Below, piece after piece: positions 45,421 to 58,600 of a stretch of 64,000 nt of DNA (its first letter is position 1; each line of letters starts with the position of its first letter). A model generated the notes under the pieces. That model saw only the letters and a list, made by a program, of their open reading frames with translations, was not told where the DNA came from and did not search any database. The DNA comes from Phoronis australis (taxonomy: Eukaryota > Phoronida > Phoronidae). Location: contig NMRA01000024.1 in the NCBI GenBank assembly GCA_002633005.1, positions 955,786-1,019,785 on the forward strand. The letters run 5' to 3'. Made by a program: the position numbers and the translations under genes.

Positions 45421-48400
45421 ATACCATTTTCTAAGTTATTGTTTCATTTTTATTTTATACAACATTAGATTTTTCATAAAAATCATAAAAGTCTTATTTT
45501 TGATAACCAATCATACAAAAGTGGAACATGTCAAAAACAATTCCTGACAAGTTTTTGGAGAACAGTGGATAGAACATATCGCCTGATAGTTTCAAATGAA
45601 TCCAACCAGACATTTCGATCCTGAGATATGATAATCCAAAGATAGTCAAATTTGGACATGTTTCTAGGGTCCTGCAGAACCTAAGCACACACACCAAAAA
45701 CATTTGTAAGGGTAATGTAGACATACAGTCACAGCAGTGAACATCATGTCACTAAGTTTGATTTAAAAATTCAGAACAACAAATACAATATTAAATAATC
45801 ACGAAAAAAGTCCTTCCCTTATTTAGAAGTTAAATTTTATCATTTGCTTGTTATTCATAGAAGTATCGCTGTTTTCATGACACAAGTGTAAGGTACTTTT
45901 ATGTAATTCTTTAATTGATTGATATGAAACATGACCCTTTGGGTCAAAATTTTATATAATCGCTATTTTTACCACAATTATATTTCTTTTGTTTCGCTGT
46001 AATTTTTTGAGCTTTAATTAGGTAGATGAATTGATGGAAGACCAGTTTGCTGTTTTGGTGACCCATTCGTTTACAAATTGCATGCTACCATAATTCTAAA
46101 ATGTCATTTTTCCCATCTTTCATACTACCATAGTTGCCGAGTATTTCCATGAATGCAGATGGGTCTGTGGTTTTCGTGCCAGGTTCTTTGCTCCTTGGTA
46201 TTGTCTTGTTGGCATTGCCTGTTCCACTCATTTCTGTTCAGATGCTGCTAGTAGTATCAAATGTCCTGTCAATTAATCATTTCTCAGGTCATTTTACTGT
46301 CTTGCTATAAAATGACCCCTAGCTTTAAGTCTCCAATTGTCAAGAAGGTTTGGTTGGGAGTCGTCAGCTGGTATTTAATAAGGATATATGACGTGATCAT
46401 AGTCAGTCAACAGTACCCTACACACCTGAGACCCCAAACTGTCTGTCGGAAGTCTTGATTCTAACAAACATGCCGGAAACTCTCGGCAGCTGATGCTCTC
46501 TGTTGTGCAAATGTACTCAAAGTTTGCACTATCTTAAGTACACTTTTACCTTCCTTGTTACCTGATAGAATTAAACAGTTGATGCAAAGCCTATAAAACT
46601 GTGAAGATGTTATTACTGATTGCGACGTTACACCAAGTTTTTCAAACTGGCAGCTATTTCTTCAAATAGGTCATTTAAACATGTCGCAAGTTCCAGCAAA
46701 CATGATGGAAACACACTGGCTAGATTTTGAGCTATCGATGCAGTGTGTGGTGTTAGATTGACTAAGTGGTGTTGTGGTAATGTCTCATCAATTTAGGACA
46801 CGATGGAGCAGACAAGTTTTAGATTTTATTTTTTTCTCAAATTTAAAGATATTTAGCATTGAATATATAGTTGCCATTTTCAAGTTCTACAGATGTTCAC
46901 ATCTAATGTTGCTGCTATGTAGACATTGCTGAAAATCATTTGAATACCATATTTATTCAAGCAACTTTTTAAGTACTTAGAATTTTGTGTTGATTGTGTT
47001 AATTCGGGGGATTTTTTTACAATTTGCTGGGTTTGTTCACATGTTTAAAATGGGTGGTGTCTACCATCTGATGTCAGACTGCTGTTAGGCTGTGTGTGCT
47101 ATTCCACTGTCATTTGTATTATTGTTAAGTCCTTGGCTAGCCAATTATCTGTTCCCAGACACTGGGCACCATATATCTGAGAACAACAACAATGGGTGGC
47201 CAGTTATGTGTTCACAGACATTGAGCATGTCTGAGAAAAATTACTGGGATTTTGAAGTACATGGTAATGTAGTTACTCTCAAAGACCTTGGGAAATTGAA
47301 AATATGTGAATTTTTGTCCGAATTTGGTGAGACTTTACCATTGTAGGTATTTCATTGCCACTAAGAATTTCAGTATGTGGGGGGTAAATTAAAATTATTT
47401 TTTGGCTCGTGCGACTGACCGTGAAATATGTGTGCAACTTGTAATATAGAGAATTCGTAAATTTGGGTGTGAGTCAAACATTAGCATTAACCAGGAGGAG
47501 CATTGTACTTAAGATTATTTTTTCCTTTAAATAATTTTTGTTTTCGCTTGCCCATACCTCTCTCCTCAGAGATGGATATTTAGGTTGAGTAAATACACAG
47601 GTTTATTTTCGTCAAAGACACATGCATTTTTGATGCAAATGTTTTTGTTTTTGCGGTTGATGACGTAATTCTTTTGTCAAGTTGCAAGTGAAATGTTGTG
47701 GTTGCTTGATGGTTGGTCATTGGAGGGAAAACTGGAAATTTTAACATTTGGATGCTCAAGTAAAGTAAACAAGTAGGCATTGGTGTCTCAACTTGGTGGG
47801 AGCTCATTAGCCTATCCATAGCAAAACAGTTAATTTTGATAACATACCATAAACTGTAATGAAGACCCATGTCTCCACAGTAACATATCTCACTCCGTAA
47901 TTTGACTTAGGGTCATTAAAACACAGCCACTGTCATGGGACATGGATGCTCCTAGAAATTGCAAAACCCATTTTGGACGTCCCCAATTTTGAAATCATGG
48001 ATGAACCCCTGCTCCAGACAAAGAAGTTTTCACCCATTTTCCAAAGCGTTGATTCTGATTTAGGATACTTAAGTTGAAAGCAAATTAAGGATTGTTTACT
48101 TTTCGTCCTCTTTTTGTTAAAATATGCTAAACAAGAAAACACATGTATTGTGTTACGTTGTCCGACAGCTCTCACATTTTATAGATTTGCGGGATAGTGA
48201 TAAATAGTTTATATTGGAAATCGATGGACGCATGACTCTTGGTGATTCTTTTGTAAGTTTGCCTGGGGTTAGCAATCCTGCGTTTTGCGCTATCTGCTGT
48301 AACTGAGCTGTCTGGGATCTCAAGGTTGTTGCTTGGTGATTTGTAGTGGTATCAGTATGTTGTTACAGTGGCTTTGTACAGTGTGTCACTTAACTGAAAA

Positions 48401-49623
48401 AGTTTCAATGTGTAGTGATGCAAAATGTTCATCTAATTTGATAATATCGTCAAAATACTTGGAGTTTTGAGTGGATATTACTGAGGTGATAGTATTGTTT
48501 TTTTTGCCAGGGTGTGACGCCCCACTTGGGAATACCGGGTGAGGTGGGGGGAGGGGGGGGCAATCACAGCTGAGACTATACTCCTGTGATGCCATCGACT
48601 AAACCAGAAATTTCTTTTCAACATGGTGGTCATTATCTCAGTCATTCTATATTAAAAGCTTTAACAAATTTTTCCAGAAATATGGTTTGTAAATAACAAT
48701 AGAAGTGGTAATTTCAGTTTGAAGTGGGAGGTTGGAGTCTGCCTGCAGCAGACTTTATTGAGTGTAATATTAAAACGTAGGTTCAATGCCTCAAAATTAG
48801 AATGCTGGTCAAAATTTACCAGCATGCGAGCAGTTGAGTGTGTGTTACTGTACCGGGGGGGAGTTCTTGACAATATTTTTACTGGGGATGTAGCTGGGAA
48901 GTTGAAATATCAACCCATTTGGTTAGATTTGGGACCCATTTGTAGCATAAGCGGGTATTGGGTTTGCCTGCAGGCAAATTGACTCCCAAAAATTAAAAAC
49001 CTTACCCAGACATTTTCTTTCGAAAATTGTTGTTGGGTCAATGGGTCCCCCCAGTTGTGACGTCTCAGATGCATTGGTGTGTTAGAGTCAGATTCCATGA
49101 AAAAGTCACCCTTTGTTTCGGGAACACCACCCTTTTCTTGGGTTTATTCTATAAACCCAAGTCTTTATTTAAGGATTCTTGGGCAGTTTTGTTAAGAATT
49201 ATCACGATGTGTCAGTAAGTTGCTTGAGACTGCGTACACTTGATACCAGCGTTAAATATAAAGATTATTTTCTGCAGAGCTCTTCAGCAACACCATGGCT
49301 GAGACATCAGTTTGAACCATGCAAGGATATTCCTATCGTCATGTGCTGTTAAGTAACTGGTTAAAATTTGAAAGTGGAAAAGTTTTGCTGCACCATGTGA
49401 CAATGTATAGCTCTTCCGTATATCCAAGTTTTAAAGTACCATTCTCTTTCATTTGTCTGGTGATTTGGTTCACCTTCAGTGGTCTTGCCTTTTTTCATTG
49501 GGTGTTTCGTTGACAAAACCAGCNGGTTTAGATCATATTTTCTGCATTGTTATGCATATTGATTCAATATTAATGGTTCAGGAGCTGCTAATCTGTTCAG
49601 TTAAGGGTTTCTTTGTATTTCAG
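45421..49623. other. 5' flank of the SLCO gene, no coding gene seen
   Basis: AT-rich sequence with scattered short frames. A small perfect hairpin (11-bp arms, CTTGGGTTTAT) is at about 49137-49161. It probably includes the intron upstream of the first coding SLCO exon, which begins after TTTCAG at 49623. Confidence 0.45.
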
Positions 49624-49647
49624 TTTGGAGTACGAGCAAACGGCATC

Positions 49648-52600
49648 ATGGCCGCGGTGTCGGGAAGTAAAAACGACACAGATGAGAAGAAGCCAAAAAA
49701 TACGGCCAGCACTATCCGTACTGCCGATGAGCTTCAGACGGACTATTTGCCCAAGGATACTGGCAGCGAAGTGTACCTTGCCAACCATATGAAATATGGC
49801 TGGCGTAATTTCCGGCCAGATGCATTGCAATATTTCAACAATGCCAAGTGGCTGTTATTCTTCTTATGTCTTTCAAATTTCTCTCAAACTATGGCAACCA
49901 ATGGTTTCATAGGATCCGTACTCTCTACGCTAGAGACCAGATTTGGTCTCAAGAGCACACAGAGCGCACTCATTGCCAGTGCCTACGAGATCGGCACGGT
50001 CCCGGCATTGGTCATCATCTCGATATTTGGCAGCCGTATCAACCGGCCACTCTGGATTGGACTTGGAATGTTCGTCTGCAGCCTTGGCTCATTTTTATTC
50101 GTTATGCCGCACTATTTCTCGGATTTCTACCAATACAGCCGCGGTGCCGTGGAACCAGTCTGTAAGTCGAACTCATCCGTTTGTGATGAGGAGTACATTG
50201 ATGGTGACCTCGGTATCTATCTTTATGTATTCATTATCGGAAATGTTCTGCATGGAATAGGGACCACTCCACTCTATACGATTGGCGTCACTTACTTGGA
50301 CGATATGATCAGCAAAGAGACATCGGCCTTATTTATAGGTGAGTTGGTGTAATCAGACAATCACGATATCTTGTTACTGTATGTTTGTTGGTGTAACTTT
50401 GACTTTTTCACTCACTTTCTTGTAACTGTTAAAAAATTAAGATGAAATTATATTACAAATTTGCCTGAATTATAGTCGTGTTCAAACAAACTAAATCTGG
50501 GTTATCAGTTTTTCACGGTTCACACTTAGATTTACAACTGTTAAAACTGAAGTTCCTGGTTTTGTCCGCGATTGGTGGCAATCAATACCTACATGAATTC
50601 CTTTCATATTCACAAGGTTACAACTGTGCTGACAGTTCACATGGGTTTATGACACTTAAAACTGCTTTCTAAAACCTCCATCATAGAGGGTTAGAACCAC
50701 ATTGCAGTTTACAACTTTTATTGATGGTTTTAAACTGTTCACACCAAGAGTGTAACCTTTAAACCAGTGAGGGCTTGGGGTTTAATCTTTTCGCTCAAAA
50801 TTATGTGTGACATTTTCTGGTCTACTTTTGTGCAAACTCAAGATAAATATTTTGGCTTTTTCTACTGGAGTATGTTATGGTTTATGGTGATCAGTGTCCA
50901 GACTTAAAGGTTGGCACATGATGTCCCTTAGATTCGAGCTATGAGCTCAAGTCAAGACTCGTTATTGCGAGAATTAACTAGAAATTTCAACTTCAGACAC
51001 AAACTTATATAGTTAATGCTGGGGTCATCAAGTGGAAGCAAGGATTAGAAAGTTATCTTCGTAAACTAAAGAGTACTCCAGTACAGAATAATAGATACTT
51101 ATCTTGAGTTCATAAAAAATGAAATCAAAATTGCCAAAAATAATTGGTTGGATTTCGAGAACATTTAGATTAGACCACCAGCCCTCGTTTGAAAGTTATA
51201 ATTGCTCTGGTTTGAACAGGACAACTGCATTTGTTGGTTGGTCGGTTGAAATGAATATTTTGAAACTTTCAGCCCTAAGTCTTAAATGTAAAACTTAATT
51301 GGGCCACATGTTGTTTTTACAATATGTAAATTATAGATTTGTCATCAAGAGGGGTTTGATTTTTACTGTAAAACTGTTGTTTTGATGTAACTATAGTTAC
51401 ACAGAATATGCATATTAAAAGTCAACATCTCAAAGGTTTCGATGACATGCTTGTTGGACCTGGGAAAAGGGTTCTGTTGTGTCTCCTGTCGCCTCCATTT
51501 ATCTGAAGAGGGAAAGCAAAATCTTACTGTGACTCTCTAGGCCGGGTTTGATGTCATACCCATGCTTGAAGATGCCAGAGTCTTACATTGAGTACAGTTA
51601 TTTGCAATACTGTGAAGGGATGAAACCTGTTGTCATAGACCTTGTGCAAATACTTAGATCTCACAGCTGCAGGTCAACATTTCCTGGTTATGACTCAGCC
51701 TGCATGTGTTTTGTCTGTACTTTTATTCATGTCTGTAAAGTTTGCTTCTTACAAAAAGGGTGCCTGAGGGTTTTGAGCCGTTTTCGTAATAATTTAACTG
51801 GAGGAGAGTTGGTGTGTATTAGAGAGTCCTAACAATCTTGTAGCAAAACAATTCGTCAGCATAGACACTTCCAATGTGTAACAAAAGTAAAAATTGAAAG
51901 CTTCATCTATTGTTTGCATATATGTTTTCTTAACTTACTGTAAAAATTTGTCAATCTTTGATATTAAACAGGATTACTAAAATAGCCATTTTTTCTATTT
52001 GTCGTAGACTTACTGGGTAGTACATTGTTGTGAATGCTCAGAATGTTGTTTGGTGTGACAGCTTTTTTGTACAATAAGCCATTATTAATAACCAAAAAAA
52101 AAATTATCCCCCGATAAATGTTTTTTGTTAAGAAATGCAATAAAACAAAATTCTGCTAGTCCAAGTACTTATTGTGTCCTGGAATTTAAGAACTTTCACC
52201 ATAATTAGAGTGAGGGAGGTGAGGTGTTTAGCTGCAATGTACACAAATGTGTACTTGAGCTAAAAGCGTGTGGACATATTTTATGTTTCTGATGAATTAT
52301 TTTGGCTGTAAGATAAATGGCAGTTGTCTAGATTCACTTTGCAATGTATTGAATCCGTACCTCTGTGCAGTTACCAACAGGTTTGGGAACGCTATGCGGT
52401 AGTCCTTCACCTCCTCAGCACACTTTACGATATGGTGAACGAGTGAAATTCTGTTTTCCCAAATTTCTCCACAGAAATAAAAATTTATAAAATGTTGGTC
52501 TATTTTTAGCTTAGTTTGTAATATGTAGATGTCATAAAACAAAATTTGGTAAAATTTGCATCTCTAGCATTAAAGTAATTAGCATTAGAAAAATGGAAAC

Positions 52601-55600
52601 GTCACAATTTAGGCAATTATTTTTATACGAAGTACCGTACTGTCTAAAAAGGCTACGTCCGTAGCTTCTGTCTTACCAGGAGTGGGACTGAGCCAGTGAG
52701 TTGTTATCTGACCTGAACAACACTGGAAATGGTGTGTGCATGTACATTTTAATTAAAACAAAGCGGCCACTTGATGTGTTAGTTAAAAGACCAATTTTAC
52801 TTTGATGAAAGCATTTGGGAATAATGTAACTTCTAAAATAAGTAAAAACACATGTTTTATTGACATTTTAAAACACTGGGCGGCAAGTTTAATGAGCTTA
52901 ATTCAGAATGAAACATCAATGACAGTTTAGTTTTAAAACAAAACTTTACTTTAAATTGTTTATTTAAATGCTCTTAAGTAGACCTCTATGCCTATCCCGA
53001 AATGCGTAATGTTCAGATTGATACCACAAAGCAGTGTTTTCAAACCTCATTTTGAACCATTTATGATGTCACTTAGGTAGATGGTGGTGTCTGCAAATTA
53101 AATACATATTGACCTTAGTTGTTTTTATGGGAGACGGATGCCCCCTGACCCTGACCCATTTGCAGGACACATGGCCAACACTAGCGTATGGGTCTATGCT
53201 TATGAACGCATTTTGCTTGCAAAATGTACATGAGAATTTCTGAAAGTGTAATCAATGTTTTTTTTTTTCATCACAGGTATATTTTATGCAATGGGTGTGT
53301 TAGGTCCAGCTGTCGGTTTCATTGGCGGTGGGTTTTTCCTCAACATGTTCACTGACTTTGATTCTCACAGTAGATCAAGGTAAGTACCAGGTGTCAAGCT
53401 GTTGGTCATCTGGGGTCATGTTTCACTGAAGAGCATAAGACCTAAGGTCTATTAGATCTGATTTGCACTTGTTGTAACTACGGTAACCAGCTAGGATTTT
53501 CCAAGATTTAACACAAGTTGAGGTTAAACTTAACTTCAGGAAGAACCTCCTAACATTCATTTATTTTTATCAAAACATTAGCTAATTAATTTTTTAAGCT
53601 AGGCACCAGTTCAAAGGGTTGTTAAGTTAGGACTCTTTAGTGAATGGCTCCCCTGACAGCATATTTTACCACACCTCTAAACAAAGTATTACTTATCTCA
53701 GCTTACTATACTCCTTAGGTATTTTGCACTGAAGCAATCAATTAAAATCTGATTTATTCTATTGTCCAAAGGCCCACTCTCGGGAAGGTTCCTCCACCAA
53801 CCTGCATGGGTATTTTAGGAAATTTCCCCTGTGACTACCTGGTTACAAGGTCTCAGCATGCCAACCCATATGGTTATGTTTCACTTTCACTCAGTACAAA
53901 TCATGCTAACGGACATTTCTACAGGCAGACCTATCTTTTGATGAGCGCAGCGAGTGTATACGAGGAAAATTTTCAGCAGATACACCCAGGTCGTTCGTTT
54001 GGAGTTGATACTGGCTGTTTCCTAAAACTTCCAGTTTTCCAAGAAATGGAAACCAAAAATGGCTGGTAGCTTAAGTAAACATTCAACAATAAACTGTTAT
54101 CTGTGGAAACAATATAAATCGACAATGTTGTGTATTGATTCTCCTGGTTTCAATTTACATGCTGATTGCGTTGTTGATGTAAGAGGGTATATACATTCAC
54201 AACTTCCTTATGTATGCCCAGTGGATATTAGGATTTGACTTTTTGTTCTTAGACGGATAATTTTCTGAATGTACATGTGGGGCGTGACTATAGAAAACTC
54301 TGGTAGTGATGAAGAAGAAGACCCATAATGTTTGGTTATGTTGAGGAGTTGGGTGAATGAAATTTCCCTTTTTCCCCTCATTGAATGCTGAACAGGTGAT
54401 TTGCTGTATCACCCAATGGTGTCACCTTTCAGTACTTTTGCTTGTCCAGTTTTTATCATCTTTGGTATTTTCTTCTTTTACTTGGCATTGATTTCTTTTG
54501 GTTTAACCTCCCAGTGCAAACAAGCCTACATGCAGTTGGGCTGAACTGTTATCCGCGCCCTGGTGGCTGCCTGTTCATGTTTGCTAAGCCCTTTTGTTAT
54601 TTTACATTGGTCTGTTATTGGCAGTCTGCCAGTGAAGTACTATTCATGTTTTTATTCTTTGAATAATTGAAATAAAATGCACCGTGCGTGACAGGTGTTG
54701 GCCAAGAACAAATCATTTGAAATTATTCATTTCTGTAGTCTCGCTGTTTTTTGTGTTGGCAAAATACACAGTTGACATGCCCATTGTGTCTCTGGTGTAT
54801 TCTTTGAGTGAGAAGTTGTCTGCGTTTAGTGCGTTTTTGTTATTAAGTTGTCACATTTTTAGACAAGGCAACCCATGTATCATAAAAAGAACTTCGTTCG
54901 AGATTTTGTAGTTATCTATCACAATTAATTCCCAAATTTCACTTGTCAGCGTACCATATGCAACCCATCATTCAATAATTATGTTGCAATTAAGTGTCAG
55001 GTTACCTTTTGAATACATTACTCTGTCTCACCAATACACAATAGCTTGCAAGGTTTTCCACACTGAGCATTGAAAGGTAATGGAAGGTTTCGTACAGGAC
55101 GGAAAACTGCGTTTTTTTGCATTCGGGTTAACACTCACGTTCACCCGAACAAACAGTTATCACTGAATTTTTAAAATTTTTACATGTTGATAGGAATTTT
55201 CGAAGAAATGCTTTACCATATGAATATGGTGTGGGAAACATGTTGTGAACATTCTTATGTGGCCAACAGATGGCGTGCTGACAACATGCTTTACCCTACT
55301 CCAATTCTGTACCATAGCTACCTCATCAGACTATTTGAATAGTGTGGGGACTTAAAACACTGTTAAAAGCTCTTGAAAAAGAAAACACAGGCAAGTTTTT
55401 TTGCCAAGATTGGTGAGATTTTGATGATCTAACATCTTTTGTTGTGCTAGTGTCCTGCTGTGTTTGCTGACATTTCATCCTTTGTAATAATACAGTACAT
55501 GTCATTCAGCAATTATTTCCTTAATCATTGTAATGAAGCCCTGTCTAGAATTACGCAACCTTGTACATCTCATTGCAGTAGCCTGTCAATAACCAATCAG

Positions 55601-58600
55601 GATCCACGCTGGGTCGGCGCTTGGTGGGTCGGCTTCTGGATCAATGCCATCGTCACGATGCTGGTCGTTCTGCCACTGACAGGCTTTCCCTTAGATCTCC
55701 CAGGTAACCGACTGGTAATAGGATAATAACTGTCTGCTGGTTGTTAAGTTCACACTGTATGAACTTTAATGTGCTGCACGCGTGTTGTTCACAGTTTGAC
55801 ACGCTATTAGCCTGTAAATTAAAATCGGGTTTGTTTCCCTTTGCACAACTGATCATAAAATATGCGCGTGACTGATTGGTGTTTATTTCAATCTGAGAAA
55901 GGATTTATTTGTTATTGACATATTTTTGCTGCAAAAATAAGTGTTCCCCAACAATGACAAGAAAAGACATATTTTACTGACCTTACCCACCTCGGCTGAT
56001 TGAGGATAGGATGGCGGTTACTAATGGCAGTGCTGTATACGTATCACGTGGTCAGCTTAGAGGCAAATACGAAGGCTTTATTAATTAATTAGTGCGTTTT
56101 TTTTTGAAAAAGTACATCTGCCATGTAATAATACAATGCTCCCTGTCTCTATTTTCATGTATAGTTTTGGTGAAAAGCCGATTTGAGAATGTAACAGGAT
56201 CTCGGGAGGGGGGGGGGGGTGGGCGGCTACATGCATCTGGCCACTATTTTCATGTGGGCACATTTTGGTGATGGTGGAGGATATGAATAGTGCATGCTTT
56301 TGTGGGCTGCCAGATAGTATTTGAGAAATATTTTCAGAAATGTTACCCTCGCTATGCAGTTTTCAATATGTGCCCTCTTGAAGAAAACACTAGACTTTAC
56401 AGCAGCGTAACGCATTCCTCTTGTACATGAAGGTTCCTAATTTCTCAGATGCAGTTCCAGGAGGTGCAATGGCTGCTCAGACACTTTTGCTTTGGTTTAG
56501 GAAAGGTATCCAAAGTGGTACCTATATTCATCCATGGTTGGATTCATCCTTAGCCGAAATCCTGGATCCATGTCTGGTTCAGTCTTGAAACAGTAACTCC
56601 ACTCAAAATCTTGATTTCTGTTCTCTGTGACCACAGGTGCTGCGCAAATTCGAGCCGAGAAAGAGTCGGAGGCTCACGGTGACGCCGAGGCTATGGCGGC
56701 ACATCCAGACTTTGGCTCCAGGTGGCGAGACGTACTGGTGGTGATTCTGTCATTGTTCAAGAATGCTCCATTCGTCTGCATCACGTTTATCGGAATCTTC
56801 GAGGCCATCATCATCCAGGGGTTTGTGGCTTTTGGCCCAAAGTACGTTGAGAACCAGTTCGCCATCAGCAGCACCTTAGCCGCCATTGTGTTTGGTATGT
56901 TCACAGTGAGAACTGTTTGTGTTTGATGAAAAAAGCATTAGAAGTAGTTTCATACGTCATCCCTTCTAAACAGCATGTAAGAATCAGACATAATCCTTAA
57001 AGTCCAGGGAGATGTTTCTCGAAAGTCTCGAAGTCGACTTTTGGCTAAAAATCAGTCTGTGGATAATTTACCTGTTTCAATAAATCAGGTAAATGTCTGA
57101 AAATCTGTCTTCAAGTCGAAGCCAAAAGACAGAAATTTGTAGCCTGCTGGGGAGCAGACTAAAACCGTAAGTCAAAAAAGACAAAAAAATCAACTTTTTT
57201 ATATTCTTTTTGAGAAACAGGTCTTCCGGTGTTCTAACTTATAACTCCCTCTGGTGTTTGGTCACAGAACCTGCTTATTTCGTGCCAAATTGTTCTTGGG
57301 GCATAAAATGACAAGCCCATCAACCTAACTTGATCCTTTTCTAAGCCAATAATGAGCTATCAGTTCTTCCTAAGCCAAGGAATAACTTCTAAATCTTGTG
57401 CAAGGAACAAGTTGGCACCGATTAGGATAGCAAGTGGTCTAAATTAAAAGTTTGCTGGGCCGATCACGGTGGCAAGTGGTCCAAATTAAAAGTTAATGTT
57501 TTTAACCAGAGGTAGATACAAAACAGGTCCTTCCTTCTTGAATGTTGTATTGTATTATTCCTGAAGGCTTTTGAGTATGTTGTACATTTCAGTTGATCTT
57601 GCCATGCAAGGGTAGATCTTTCCCTCCACATCAGGTGTTCTCATTAACGGTGTACGTCTTTCACTGTATATGTAATATTATAGTGACAATAAAACAAACA
57701 CTAGCCATAGGCTATTAATACTGACTATAAAGTAGCAATACAGAAAAAACAAAACATTTTGGAGAATGTGGCTGGATCAAAACCTGCCGATCTATTCTGT
57801 TTCCATATCGAACAATAGCTAGCACTACCCTGTGCTATCAGTTGAAGATCTACTTCCAACCAAGGAGACCTTGCTCCGTTTATGTGATTGTTAAAATAAT
57901 TTTAGCAACACCAGATGAATATTTTCTTAGGTGTTTCTGAGGAGTTTTCGCCTTACTTCACGAATTTTAACATTTTTGTGAGATTACGTAATCGATTTCA
58001 ATGTCGTACTTCGATTCTATGTTTGCTTCAGCGAATATGTCGGTGACAAGTCATCGAATTGTAGTAACACTAATTCTGGCAGTATATATTCGCTTCATTA
58101 TTCACTGTTCAGGTATTATCACTGTTCCCGGTGGGGCTGGGGGCACCGTGATAGGCGGATACATCATCAAGAGGTTCAAGATGGGCTTTAGTCGAATAAT
58201 GAAGATCAACCTTATTATGCACTTCCTTGTGGTACTTTTGATGGGAGAGTTCTTCATACGTTGCCCTAGTCTGCCATATGCCGGCATCAACACCACATAC
58301 AACAGTGTCGTTTCCAGGTATTGTGTTTGTCTATTCAGTTGATGCTTTAGTAGATATCTGTAATCTGTATATAATGTATTACTATCGTTCCATGCTTATC
58401 CTCGTGATACTTCTGAAGGGAGAGTTCTTCATACGTTGCCCTAGTCTGGCGTATGCCGGCATCAACACCACATACTAGCAGTGTTGTCACCAGGTGCTGT
58501 GTTTGTCTGTGGAGGTGATGTTATTGTACATATGTGTATGTACTGTATAGACTATGACATGAAGAGGCAGCTATTTCCCATATCTAGACCCTTGTGGGAT

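Noticed and set aside
45095-45547. 150-codon plus-strand frame
   Set aside because: It starts in and mostly follows a dispersed repeat also present at 16 kb. No known domain.
47092-47346. 84-codon frame with a hydrophobic start resembling a signal peptide
   Set aside because: No domain and no splice or codon support; probably chance in AT-rich sequence.
49453-49647. N-terminal extension of the first SLCO frame
   Set aside because: It crosses an N base and a clear TTTCAG acceptor at 49623, so it is intron plus 5' leader. The first ATG after the acceptor fits OATP N termini.
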